Below, one piece after another: positions 49,744-58,783 of a stretch of 64,000 bases of DNA (its first letter is position 1; the number at the start of each line of letters is the position of its first letter). The stretch covers positions 1,290,718 through 1,354,717 of the forward strand of contig NZ_BMER01000001.1 of the NCBI RefSeq assembly GCF_014636865.1, given 5' to 3'. Made by a program: the position numbers and the translations under genes. Under the pieces are notes generated by a model. The model saw only the letters and a list, made by a program, of their open reading frames with translations, was not told where the DNA came from and did not search any database. Source of the DNA: Parapedobacter pyrenivorans. GTDB taxonomy: Bacteria > Bacteroidota > Bacteroidia > Sphingobacteriales > Sphingobacteriaceae.

Positions 49744-52224
49744 GTGAATAGATCGATCAAACGATGTACACTATTGCTGGCAGGCCTTTTCTGGTTAGTC
49801 ATGGCCGAAGCACAGGCCCAAATGCCAGATGTGTCCAAAGTCCGCGTAGAGCAGTTGTCGGATCAACAAGTGAAGCGCATCATCACCGAAGCGGAGAAAC
49901 GCAACTTGACGGACGACCAGTTGATACAGAGCTTAGGCCAGCGCGGGATGCCCGCGGCTGAACAGCAAAAGCTCCGTAGCCGGATTGCGCTCGTGCGGCA
50001 GCAAAATACGCCAGCAGGAAAGCGCGCTTCGACTCTGGCGGCGCCCACTGACCAACAGGGACGCCGTGTCGTAGATACCACAACCGCGTTTTTGGACAGT
50101 CTCGTATTAATGAAAGATACCGCCGACACCAGCCGTGTTTTTGGCGCCAAACTGTTCCGCAACACGGATATCCGCTTCCAGCCGAACCTGAATATTCCAA
50201 CACCCAAAAATTATGTGATTGGCACGGGTGATGAACTCTTGCTTGTGCTGACAGGCGATAACGAAGCTAGTTACACGCTTCCCGTCACACCGGAAGGAAC
50301 CGTCAACATCGATTACGTAGGTATCGTGCCGGTCGCCGGCCTCACCGTCGAAGATGCGAGCAACAAAATCCGTAGCCAGCTACGATCTACTTATCCGCAA
50401 TTGAGTTCAGGCCGCACGCGGTTATCACTCACATTGGGCAATATCCGCAGCATCAAAGTGACGCTCACGGGCTATGTTACCCGCCCCGGTACGTACACGC
50501 TGCCCTCGTTGGCCAACGTGTTCCACGCGCTATACGCATCCGGCGGTCCTACCGATAAAGGTACGTTCCGTAACATCCAGCTCGTGCGGAATAATCAGGT
50601 GATTGAAACCATCGATGCTTATGACTTCCTGACCAAAGGCATCCAACCCGGCAATGTCCGGTTGGAAGATGGCGACGTCATCCATATCCCCGTATTTGAT
50701 CGGCACGTCACTGTTGATGGCTTAGTCAACAACCCTGGCATTTTCGAACCGGTAGCGAGTGAAACGCTGGCGGATGTATTACGGTTTGCCGGCGACTTTG
50801 CGCCGGAAGCTTACCGGGCCAAGGTAAAGGTACTCCAGATCACTGACCGCCAGCGCAGCGTAGCCGATATTTATGCCGAAGATTACGCCAGCTATACGCC
50901 ACAAAACGGCGACCAGTATCTAGTTGAAGAGGTACTCGACCGGTATGATAACCGCGTAGCGATAGAAGGAGCGGTATTCCGCCCGGGTTTATACGCCCTT
51001 ACAGACGGACTTACCCTCCGGCAGCTGATTCAACGCGCTGATGGTCTCAAGGAGGACGCCTTCATGGCGCGGGCTTATATCAATCGACTTAACCCGGATA
51101 ATACCCAACAACTGATTACGGTTGATTTGAATCAATTAATGGCGGGGAATGCGCAACAAGATCAGGTGTTACAGCGTGAAGATAAAGTCATCATCTCGTC
51201 CATCTTTGACCTCCGTGAAGAATACACGGTATCCATCAGTGGACAGGTCCGCAAGCCGGGTCAGTTTCCTTATGTCGAAAATATGACGCTTGGTAACCTT
51301 ATCCAGCTAAGCGGAGGCTTAGCCGAAGCCGCTAATATCGAAATGGTCGATGTGGCTCGGCGAATCCGAAAGAATACCAACGAACCGGACTCGGTACTCT
51401 CGGAATTGGTGCAGGTAAAATTCAATAACCGGGAGGAAGCGATGCAGTCGGATTTTGTGCTGGAACCCTTCGATGTGGTGAGCGTGCAAACCAGTACGGG
51501 CTATCAAGTACAGCGGTTGGTACGTATTGAGGGCGAAGTGAGGTATCCCGGTGAGTATGTGTTGTTAAAGAAAGACGAAACCATCTCCGACCTCATCAAG
51601 CGCGCCGGAGGCGTTACGGAGTTTGCTTACCTACCCGGTGCCTCGCTTCAGCGCAACGTATCAGACGCATTGGTTGCGCAGGGCCACAGTGCATTGACTG
51701 GCGCTGCCCGTCAAGAATTATTAGCGCTAGAAAAGGAGCAGGAAGAAATACAAAGCATGGCGCTCGAGAATACACTCCAAAGCGGAGACAGTGCAAAGTC
51801 AGATTTGTTTTTCAGCAACTATGTAGGCATCCGGCTAGACAAGATTCTAGATGGAGTTAGGAAGTTTGATATTCCCTTGGAGGACGAGGACGTAATTATT
51901 GTACCTCGACAACTGCGAACGGTGATGGTTCGTGGGCAGGTGCTTAACCCTAATCGGGTAGTATATCAAGATGGAAAATCGTTGAAGTATTACATCCGCC
52001 AAGCCGGTGGCTTTACGGCGAAGGCGCATAAGCGCAAAACGTTTGTTCAGCACGCCAACGGCGCAGTGGAAGGGTCTATAGGAGGTTATCCCGACGTGCA
52101 ACCCGGTAGTGAAATCATTGTACCCACCAAACCGGAGCGCGAAAAGCTCGGGGTGCAGGCTTGGGTGAGTATGGGCAGTGTAGCAACGTCTCTTGCGGCG
52201 GTGATTGTTAGTTTATTGAGGTAG
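49744..52224 (+). CDS. Wza-like polysaccharide export protein with SLBB repeats
   Basis: Starting at GTG 49744 (VNRSIKRCTLLLAGLFWLVM, signal peptide ending EAQAQ), the protein has 826 residues. A poly-export domain (YVIGTGDELLLVLTGDNEAS, about residues 150-230) is followed by several SLBB domains (VTLTGYVTRPGTYTLPSLAN, VDGLVNNPGIFEPVASETLA, ISGQVRKPGQFPYVENMTLG, IEGEVRYPGEYVLLKKDETI, VRGQVLNPNRVVYQDG) and a C-terminal hydrophobic helix. This large multi-SLBB type is common in Bacteroidota and forms the outer-membrane channel for capsule or exopolysaccharide. The Wzz gene follows immediately. Confidence 0.92.
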   Translation: MNRSIKRCTLLLAGLFWLVMAEAQAQMPDVSKVRVEQLSDQQVKRIITEAEKRNLTDDQLIQSLGQRGMPAAEQQKLRSRIALVRQQNTPAGKRASTLAAPTDQQGRRVVDTTTAFLDSLVLMKDTADTSRVFGAKLFRNTDIRFQPNLNIPTPKNYVIGTGDELLLVLTGDNEASYTLPVTPEGTVNIDYVGIVPVAGLTVEDASNKIRSQLRSTYPQLSSGRTRLSLTLGNIRSIKVTLTGYVTRPGTYTLPSLANVFHALYASGGPTDKGTFRNIQLVRNNQVIETIDAYDFLTKGIQPGNVRLEDGDVIHIPVFDRHVTVDGLVNNPGIFEPVASETLADVLRFAGDFAPEAYRAKVKVLQITDRQRSVADIYAEDYASYTPQNGDQYLVEEVLDRYDNRVAIEGAVFRPGLYALTDGLTLRQLIQRADGLKEDAFMARAYINRLNPDNTQQLITVDLNQLMAGNAQQDQVLQREDKVIISSIFDLREEYTVSISGQVRKPGQFPYVENMTLGNLIQLSGGLAEAANIEMVDVARRIRKNTNEPDSVLSELVQVKFNNREEAMQSDFVLEPFDVVSVQTSTGYQVQRLVRIEGEVRYPGEYVLLKKDETISDLIKRAGGVTEFAYLPGASLQRNVSDALVAQGHSALTGAARQELLALEKEQEEIQSMALENTLQSGDSAKSDLFFSNYVGIRLDKILDGVRKFDIPLEDEDVIIVPRQLRTVMVRGQVLNPNRVVYQDGKSLKYYIRQAGGFTAKAHKRKTFVQHANGAVEGSIGGYPDVQPGSEIIVPTKPEREKLGVQAWVSMGSVATSLAAVIVSLLR

Positions 52225-52229
52225 TGAAC

Positions 52230-53336
52230 ATGGCAACTGAACCGAGAAATCAGATGGAAGATGATGAGATTTCCTTTAAGGAATTAATATTGGCTGTTCA
52301 AGGATGGTTAAGTTATCTTCTGTCCAGATGGAAAGTTATACTGATTATCGGTATTTTGGGCGGTATCGTAGGTTTAGGGTATTCGGTATTGAAGAAACCA
52401 CTGTACACGGCCAGTACGACCTTTGTATTAGAAGGGAATGATGTTGGAAAGGGCGGGCTTGGGGGGCTTTCCGGAGTGGCAGCCATGGCCGGGATTAATC
52501 TTGGAGGCGACGTTGGTGGGCTTTTTCAGGGCAATAATATCTTGGAATTGTATAAATCCCGCAGGATGCTGGAGCAAACATTATTGTCTAAAGCGAACCC
52601 TGATAAAGACGAATTGCTCATTGAGCGTTATATTGCGTACAACGAAATAAAAGACGATTGGAAGGACCAACCAGAGTTGCTCAATTTAGATTTTCGTCGT
52701 GATCCAGAAATCTTAGATTCACTCACACACCGACTGCGCAATGGTGCGATTTCGTCTTTTGTCAACGCTATTAGGTCGGATGTGTTATTGGTAGAAAAGA
52801 TTGATAAAAACCTTTCTATCATAAAGGTGGATGTAACTTCACCAGATGAGGTGTTTTCCAAGGTATTTAATGAAACCTTAGTTAGAAAAGTGAACGAATT
52901 TTATGTTCAGACAAAGACAAGAAAGTCGACGGACAACATTGTGATTTTGGAACAGAAGGTAGATTCTGTCCGTGCGGTGATGACCGGGGCAATTTATTCG
53001 GCAGCGCGTGTTTCGGATGCTACACCAAATCTTAATCCTACACGACAAGTGCAACGGATTGCTCCGACACAGGAGGCTCAATTTTCTGCAGAGGCTAATA
53101 AAGCGATACTAAGTCAATTACTGCAGAACCTGGAATTAACCAAAATGACTTTTTTGCAGGAACAGCCACTCATCCAGTTGGTTGACACGCCAGTTTATCC
53201 GCTTAAAATAGAACGAGTTGGCAAAATAAAAGGAATTGTCATAGGTGGTTTCTTTTTTGCGTTTTTAGCCGTCTTTTCGGTAATTTTAAGTAAATACTTT
53301 CAAAATATTATGGCGGAAGATAATTACGGAAAGTAA
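52230..53336 (+). CDS. Wzz-family polysaccharide chain-length determinant
   Basis: I use ATG 52230 (MATEPRNQMEDDEISFKEL); GTG 52224, overlapping the Wza stop, is an alternative adding two residues. The 368-residue protein has two membrane helices (WKVILIIGILGGIVGLGYSV near residue 35 and GIVIGGFFFAFLAVFSVIL near 340) flanking a long periplasmic coiled region, the Wzz arrangement. It ends after the second helix, so no tyrosine kinase domain is fused and none is nearby. It controls chain length with the Wza-like exporter. Confidence 0.9.
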   Translation: MATEPRNQMEDDEISFKELILAVQGWLSYLLSRWKVILIIGILGGIVGLGYSVLKKPLYTASTTFVLEGNDVGKGGLGGLSGVAAMAGINLGGDVGGLFQGNNILELYKSRRMLEQTLLSKANPDKDELLIERYIAYNEIKDDWKDQPELLNLDFRRDPEILDSLTHRLRNGAISSFVNAIRSDVLLVEKIDKNLSIIKVDVTSPDEVFSKVFNETLVRKVNEFYVQTKTRKSTDNIVILEQKVDSVRAVMTGAIYSAARVSDATPNLNPTRQVQRIAPTQEAQFSAEANKAILSQLLQNLELTKMTFLQEQPLIQLVDTPVYPLKIERVGKIKGIVIGGFFFAFLAVFSVILSKYFQNIMAEDNYGK

Positions 53337-53405
53337 CAATTTGACATGACTTGCTTGGAAGAGGACGCTGATTTCTCTTTTTATTGCCATATTCATAATA
53401 CGGAT

Positions 53406-53436
53406 TTTACGAAAAGAATTTAAATGAGTACTTTTG
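53406..53436 (+). promoter_or_regulatory. Promoter of the sugar-dehydrogenase gene
   Basis: TTTA (53406-53409), 19 bases, TACTTTTG (53429-53436). The stretch GAGTACTTTTGTTGCTC is identical to that at the regulator promoter (49083-49099), so the two may be co-regulated or duplicated. Confidence 0.55.
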
Positions 53437-53507
53437 TTGCTCATGCATTACTGGAGTTGAGACAGATAACTAAAACACCCTAATATACCAAAAAAATATT
53501 CGATTAG

Positions 53508-54821
53508 ATGAGCAGCCATTCTTCATCAACAACTGTAGAAAACGTCAACCTTGCCGTTATTGGATTGGGCTATGTGGGTTTACCACTAGCAATTGAATTT
53601 GGAAAGAAATATAACGTATTGGGATTCGATATCAACAGAGAGCGAGTACAAGAACTTCAATCGGGCAAGGATCGTACTCAAGAGGCAGACTTAAAGAGCT
53701 TGAAAGCCGTGATAGGGTTGAAAAAAGGATCAGATGTTGGTTTGTCGTTCTCTTCCAAGATAGAAGACCTTGCCTCATATAACACCTACATCGTTACCGT
53801 ACCAACTCCTATCGATCAGTTTAAGGCTCCAGATTTAGCCCCTCTGATCAAAGCATCTGAAATGTTGGGAAAAATATTAAAGGTTGGCGATATTGTAATA
53901 TACGAATCGACGGTTTATCCCGGTTGTACAGAAGAAGACTGCGTGCCTGTTTTGGAGCGTATCTCCGGGCTCACGTTTAATCAAGATTTCTTTGCGGGCT
54001 ATTCTCCGGAGCGTATTAACCCCGGAGATAAAGTCAATACGCTGACGAAAATTAAAAAGGTAACTAGCGGTTCAACCTCAGAAATTGCCGACCGGGTGGA
54101 TAGCCTTTATCGTTCCATTATTGAGGCTGGTACGCATAAGGCACCGAGCATTAAAGTGGCTGAAGCTTCGAAAGCCATTGAGAATGCGCAACGGGATGTG
54201 AACATTTCATTCGTAAACGAATTGTCGTTAATTTTCGATCGCATCGGTATCGATACCCACGATGTTATTGAAGCAGCAGGAACGAAATGGAACTTTCTGA
54301 AATATCAGCCGGGTTTGGTAGGTGGCCATTGTATCGGTGTAGATCCCTATTACCTTGCACATAAAGCACAGGCCTTGGGCTACCATCCACAGGTTATCCT
54401 TTCCGGCCGCCGGGTTAACGACTACATGGGCGCTTTCGTGGCCGACAAGGTGGTGAAATTGATGATTCAGAAAGACCATAAGATTAAAGATTCCCGGGCA
54501 TTAATCATGGGCATCACTTTTAAAGAGAACTGCCCGGATATTCGGAATACTCGCGTGGTTGATATTTATCACGAATTGGTGCAATTTGGTCTCCGCGTGG
54601 ATATTTATGACCCTTGGGCGGATGCAGGAGAAGTTAAACACGAATATGGGTTGACGATTCTAAACGAAGTAGACACCCATGTGGTTTACGATGCTATTGT
54701 TGTTGCTGTCGCTCACAACGAATTTCTTAAGTTTGATTATCATAAAGTAAAGCGCAATAATGGGGTAGTTTTCGATACTAAGGCTTGTCTCAATCGAGAT
54801 TTGGTTGATGGTCGGCTATAG
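53508..54821 (+). CDS. UDP-N-acetylhexosamine 6-dehydrogenase (WbpA/WbpO/TviB type)
   Basis: The 437-residue enzyme has the NAD Rossmann motif VIGLGYVGLPLAIEFGKKYN, the central domain with the catalytic cysteine in GLVGGHCIGVDPYYLAHKAQ, and the C-terminal nucleotide-binding domain (IMGITFKENCPDIRNTRVVD). It oxidises C6 of a UDP-sugar to a uronic acid in two steps. The PDIRNTRV signature and the size fit the UDP-GlcNAc/GalNAc group better than UDP-glucose dehydrogenase. The product would be an N-acetylhexosaminuronic acid of the surface polymer. Confidence 0.9.
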   Translation: MSSHSSSTTVENVNLAVIGLGYVGLPLAIEFGKKYNVLGFDINRERVQELQSGKDRTQEADLKSLKAVIGLKKGSDVGLSFSSKIEDLASYNTYIVTVPTPIDQFKAPDLAPLIKASEMLGKILKVGDIVIYESTVYPGCTEEDCVPVLERISGLTFNQDFFAGYSPERINPGDKVNTLTKIKKVTSGSTSEIADRVDSLYRSIIEAGTHKAPSIKVAEASKAIENAQRDVNISFVNELSLIFDRIGIDTHDVIEAAGTKWNFLKYQPGLVGGHCIGVDPYYLAHKAQALGYHPQVILSGRRVNDYMGAFVADKVVKLMIQKDHKIKDSRALIMGITFKENCPDIRNTRVVDIYHELVQFGLRVDIYDPWADAGEVKHEYGLTILNEVDTHVVYDAIVVAVAHNEFLKFDYHKVKRNNGVVFDTKACLNRDLVDGRL

Positions 54822-54885
54822 GTGATTTATTGTCATATATCATAAGAACAAATCCCTTCGTTTTGTATAAACCAAAAAGATCAAT

Positions 54886-55896
54886 ATGCTTGGAGGCAAA
54901 TCAATTTTAATTACGGGTGGTACCGGTTCGCTTGGAAAGGCGTTGACCAAACATATCATTGAAAGTTATCCAAATATCAAACGACTAGTAATTTTCTCTA
55001 GAGATGAGCAAAAGCAATTTCAGATGGCTCAGGAGTACCCAGCGGATCGTTTTCCTCAAATTCGATTCTTTATTGGGGATGTGCGCGATCGAGAGCGACT
55101 GGTTAGGGCCTTTAAAGGAGTGGATTATGTAATTCATGCCGCTGCAATGAAACACGTCCCTATTGCGGAGTATAACCCGGATGAGTGTGTTAAAACAAAT
55201 ATCCATGGCGCACAAAATGTTATTGACGCTTGTTTTGAAACGGAGGTGGAACGTGTGGTAGCACTATCTACTGACAAAGCTTGTGCACCGATTAACCTAT
55301 ACGGAGCAACAAAGCTTGCATCCGACAAGTTATTTGTTGCAGCCAATAATATTCGGGGCAATAATCCTATACGTTTTTCGGTAGTCCGTTACGGGAATGT
55401 AATGGGGTCTAACGGGTCTGTCATTCCCTTCTTTATCAATAAGAGGAAAACAGGAGTATTACCAATAACGGATTCCAACATGACAAGATTCAATATTAGC
55501 CTCCAAGGAGGGGTGGATATGGTTATGCATGCATTGTTCTATGCGTGGGGAGGGGAAATTTTTATCCCAAAAATTCCTTCCTATAGAATTATGGATGTCG
55601 CTACTGCGATAGCACCCGATTGCGAATATAAAGTTGTGGGGATAAGACCCGGAGAGAAAGTGCACGAAGAGATGATTACCCCTTCCGACTCGTTTTATAC
55701 TTATGATTTAGGTAAGTACTATACCATATTACCATCGGTCACCAAATGGAATTTGGCCGAATTCTTAAAGGAGTTTAATGGTACAAAGGTTGCTGAAGGC
55801 TTCGCATACAATTCTGGTGGTAATACCGAATGGGAAACCGTGGAGTCATTACGCACTTTAATTAAAGAACACGTTGACCCGACATTTCAATCGTAG
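54886..55896 (+). CDS. pseB: UDP-GlcNAc 4,6-dehydratase (inverting), PseB
   Basis: The 336-residue short-chain dehydratase has the NADP motif ILITGGTGSLGKALTKHIIE, HAAAMKHVPIAEYNPDECVK (family catalytic-site region), and the catalytic Tyr-Lys in LYGATKLASDKLF. The phrase LSTDKACAPINLYGATKLAS is diagnostic of the PseB/FlaA1 group. It starts pseudaminic acid synthesis from UDP-GlcNAc. Two bases separate it from pseC. Confidence 0.93.
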   Translation: MLGGKSILITGGTGSLGKALTKHIIESYPNIKRLVIFSRDEQKQFQMAQEYPADRFPQIRFFIGDVRDRERLVRAFKGVDYVIHAAAMKHVPIAEYNPDECVKTNIHGAQNVIDACFETEVERVVALSTDKACAPINLYGATKLASDKLFVAANNIRGNNPIRFSVVRYGNVMGSNGSVIPFFINKRKTGVLPITDSNMTRFNISLQGGVDMVMHALFYAWGGEIFIPKIPSYRIMDVATAIAPDCEYKVVGIRPGEKVHEEMITPSDSFYTYDLGKYYTILPSVTKWNLAEFLKEFNGTKVAEGFAYNSGGNTEWETVESLRTLIKEHVDPTFQS

Positions 55897-55898
55897 TC

Positions 55899-57086
55899 AT
55901 GGCAAATAATAGTATTCCTTACGGTCGGCAACATATTACGGACGAAGACATTCAGGCTGTCATTGAAACCCTTCGTTCGGATTATCTTACTCAAGGACCA
56001 AAGATTAAAGAGTTTGAAGAATCCTTTGCTACCTATATTGGTGCCAAGTATGCCGTGGCAGTAGCCAATGGAACTGCAGCATTGCATTTATGTGCTATGG
56101 CATTAAATGTGGAACCAGGAGACAAGGTCATCACTACGCCAATTACTTTTGCTGCCTCAGCCAATTGTATACGTTATTGTGGCGGAGAAGTGGTATTTGG
56201 CGACATCAACCCAGAAACATATTTACTGGACATCAATTCGGTGAGAGATCTCTTGGAGAGCTCCCCGAAGGGAACCTATAAGGGAATAGTGCCGGTCGAT
56301 TTTGCGGGGAGATCAATTGATTTAGAGGTGTTTAAAGCACTTGCTGAAGAATATAACCTATGGATTGTAGAAGATGCTTGCCACGCGCCGGGAGGATACT
56401 TTGTCGATACGCAGGGAAATGAACAACGTTGCGGTAATGGAAATTTTGCAGATTTAGCTATCTTCTCATTTCACCCGGTCAAGCACATCGCCAGCGGAGA
56501 AGGAGGGATGATTACCACCAATGATGAGAAGCTTTACTACAAGTTACTTCAATTGCGTACACATGGTATCATTAAGCAGGATAACCTTTATACTAACACC
56601 ATCGAATTTGCCGGTGGCGATGAAGCTTATCCTAGTTGGTATATGGAAATGCAGACTCTGGGGTATAATTACCGACTAACCGATTTTCAAGCCGCGTTAG
56701 GCATCAGCCAGTTAAAGCGTGCAGACCAAGGGATAAAAAGGCGGCGGGAACTAGCAAAAAGATACGAGAATGCATTCACTGGCAAAGATTACATCAAAAG
56801 ACAATCAGGTGTAGTAGAAGGCCATGCATACCATCTATACATTTTAGAAGTACGGGATAGGTTGGGGCTATATAATTACTTGCGCAGTAAAAATATATTT
56901 GCTCAAATCCATTATATCCCTTGTCATTTAATGCCCTACTACCGGCAGTTCGGTTGTAAAGAAGGCGATCGACCTCATTCAGAAGAATATTATCGTGGCT
57001 GTATAAGTTTGCCGATGTATCCGACATTGAGTGAAGAAGAGCAAGAATACGTAATCTCAACCATCCACCAATATTTTCATGGCTAA
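55899..57086 (+). CDS. pseC: UDP-4-amino-sugar transaminase, PseC
   Basis: The 395-residue PLP enzyme of the DegT/DnrJ/EryC1 family begins IPYGRQHITDEDIQAVIETL, the PseC start. PLP contacts include VANGTAALHLCAMAL, EDACHAPGG and the Schiff-base lysine in FSFHPVKHIASGEGGMI. It converts the keto product of PseB to a 4-amino sugar with glutamate. The next gene overlaps it by 8 bases. Confidence 0.93.
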   Translation: MANNSIPYGRQHITDEDIQAVIETLRSDYLTQGPKIKEFEESFATYIGAKYAVAVANGTAALHLCAMALNVEPGDKVITTPITFAASANCIRYCGGEVVFGDINPETYLLDINSVRDLLESSPKGTYKGIVPVDFAGRSIDLEVFKALAEEYNLWIVEDACHAPGGYFVDTQGNEQRCGNGNFADLAIFSFHPVKHIASGEGGMITTNDEKLYYKLLQLRTHGIIKQDNLYTNTIEFAGGDEAYPSWYMEMQTLGYNYRLTDFQAALGISQLKRADQGIKRRRELAKRYENAFTGKDYIKRQSGVVEGHAYHLYILEVRDRLGLYNYLRSKNIFAQIHYIPCHLMPYYRQFGCKEGDRPHSEEYYRGCISLPMYPTLSEEEQEYVISTIHQYFHG

Positions 57087-57774
57087 TCTGTGCATCATAC
57101 CTGCTCGCGGTGGAAGCAAACGCATTCCTAGAAAGAATATCAAAGAATTCTTAGGAAAGCCAATCATTGCATATTCTATAGAGGCTGCACTGAAGAGTGG
57201 ATTGTTTAAGGAAGTTATGGTATCTACCGATGACGAGGATATTAAAAAGATTGCCATAAAATACGGGGCAAAGGTGCCCTTTTTGCGTTCTGAGAAGAAT
57301 TCAGATGATTATGCTACTACGTTGGATGTGTTGAGAGAGGTGATAACCGAGTATGCTAATAATAAAATTCATTTTGATAATTTATGCTGTATTTATGCAA
57401 CGGCACCTTTTGTCGAAGCACAGACATTAAAAAATTCATTTGAAGTGTTTAGAGACAATAAATTTGATACACTTTTTCCGGTTTTACGCTATGGGTATCC
57501 TATTCAACGGTCTCTGAATATGAAGGAAGGAAGGGTTTTTTTTAATTGGCCGGAAAATGCTAATAAAAGAAGTCAAGATTTGCCTGCTTCCTATTATGAC
57601 GCGGGACAATTTTATTGGTTGAAAAAAGAAGCTTTACAACTTAATAGTATTATGACAAACAATTCGGGGAGTATTCATATTAGCGAACTGGAAGCTCAAG
57701 ATATTGATACTTTAGTGGATTGGAATATGGCTGAATTAAAATATTCATTAATGCATGAAAGAATTTCCAAATAG
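57079..57774 (+). CDS. pseF: Pseudaminic acid cytidylyltransferase, PseF
   Basis: The 231-residue enzyme has the CMP-nonulosonate synthetase motifs CIIPARGGSKRIPRKNIKEF and a further STDDEDIKKIAIKYGAKVPF, and the acceptor-site segment FPVLRYGYPIQRSLNMKEGR. It activates pseudaminic acid with CTP. In the usual order it precedes pseG, but here a GNAT gene follows. No other cytidylyltransferase is present. Confidence 0.93.
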   Translation: MANLCIIPARGGSKRIPRKNIKEFLGKPIIAYSIEAALKSGLFKEVMVSTDDEDIKKIAIKYGAKVPFLRSEKNSDDYATTLDVLREVITEYANNKIHFDNLCCIYATAPFVEAQTLKNSFEVFRDNKFDTLFPVLRYGYPIQRSLNMKEGRVFFNWPENANKRSQDLPASYYDAGQFYWLKKEALQLNSIMTNNSGSIHISELEAQDIDTLVDWNMAELKYSLMHERISK

Positions 57775-57796
57775 TTATAAAGTACTTGGTTCCAAT

Positions 57797-58783
57797 ATGT
57801 TTAAATATGGTGGGTATGCCATTGTCCCCATTCGCTTCCAAGACCGTTATGACATCATGCGTTGGCGTAACGAGCAAATTTATCATCTGAGACAAGAAAG
57901 ACCTCTAACCGAAGAAGACCAAAACAGGTATTTTTCTAGTGTCGTAGCTAAACTTTTTGTTCAAGAGCAGCCGAATCAAATACTATTTTCGTACTTAGAC
58001 AATGGGCACTGTGTCGGTTACGGAGGGTTGGTACATATCAATTGGCTTGATAGAAATGCGGAAATCTCTTTTATTATGGCCACGAGCCTCGAAAAGGACT
58101 ATTTTCATAAGCACTGGGGAATCTATTTGGAAATGTTAGAAGCGGTAGCGTTTGAAGAACTTGGTTTACATAAAATATATACCTATGCTTTTGATGTTAG
58201 ACCGCATCTATATGAGGCCATCGAAGTAGTAGGGTATAAAAAAGAAGCAGTTCTCCCTGAGCATTGTTATTTCGATGGAGACTACAAGGATGTGGTAATT
58301 CACGCGAAAATAAGTAATAAAGTTTCGATACGGCGGGCGGTCGAATCGGATGCCAGTGTTACTCATGAGTGGGCAAATGATGAGGCCTCGCGTCAAAATT
58401 CATTTTCTTCTGAACCCATTCCTTTAGAAGCTCATTGTAATTGGTGGACAGCAAAAATGAATGATCCTAACGCCTTTTACTTTGTTGGAGAGATTGGCGG
58501 TAGTCCAGCGAGTATAATTCGTTTTGATAAAAAGAAAGGTGGGACTAACTTTATTATAGGTATCAATATGGCACCTAAATTCCGAGGTCAGGGGCTATCC
58601 CACCAATTTTTAACAGCTGCTTGCCATGAAGTCTTTAAAGCAAACGACTCATCCATCGAAGCTTATATTAAGCCTAAAAACCTTCCATCCATAAAATCTT
58701 TTGAGAAAGCTGGTTTTCGGTTGGTTAAGAAAATACTGGTAGATGGAAGCCCCGCGTTAAAATACGAATTGGCAAAGCAATGA
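57797..58783 (+). CDS. Fusion of two GNAT acetyltransferase domains (PseH plus PseG-tail type)
   Basis: The start at 57797 (MFKYGGYAIVPIRFQDRYDI) follows the PseH pattern; an ATG at 57755 inside pseF is less likely. Residues 1-185 are a PseH-like GNAT (RWRNEQIYHLRQERPLTEED, CVGYGGLVHINWLDRNAEIS). Residues 190-328 are a second GNAT (IRRAVESDASVTHEWANDEA, GINMAPKFRGQGLSHQFLTA with the acetyl-CoA loop RGQGLS). The second resembles the GNAT tail found on some bifunctional PseG proteins. The PseG UDP-hydrolase itself is absent. So one protein may supply the 4-N-acetylation and another acyl step. Confidence 0.8.
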   Translation: MFKYGGYAIVPIRFQDRYDIMRWRNEQIYHLRQERPLTEEDQNRYFSSVVAKLFVQEQPNQILFSYLDNGHCVGYGGLVHINWLDRNAEISFIMATSLEKDYFHKHWGIYLEMLEAVAFEELGLHKIYTYAFDVRPHLYEAIEVVGYKKEAVLPEHCYFDGDYKDVVIHAKISNKVSIRRAVESDASVTHEWANDEASRQNSFSSEPIPLEAHCNWWTAKMNDPNAFYFVGEIGGSPASIIRFDKKKGGTNFIIGINMAPKFRGQGLSHQFLTAACHEVFKANDSSIEAYIKPKNLPSIKSFEKAGFRLVKKILVDGSPALKYELAKQ

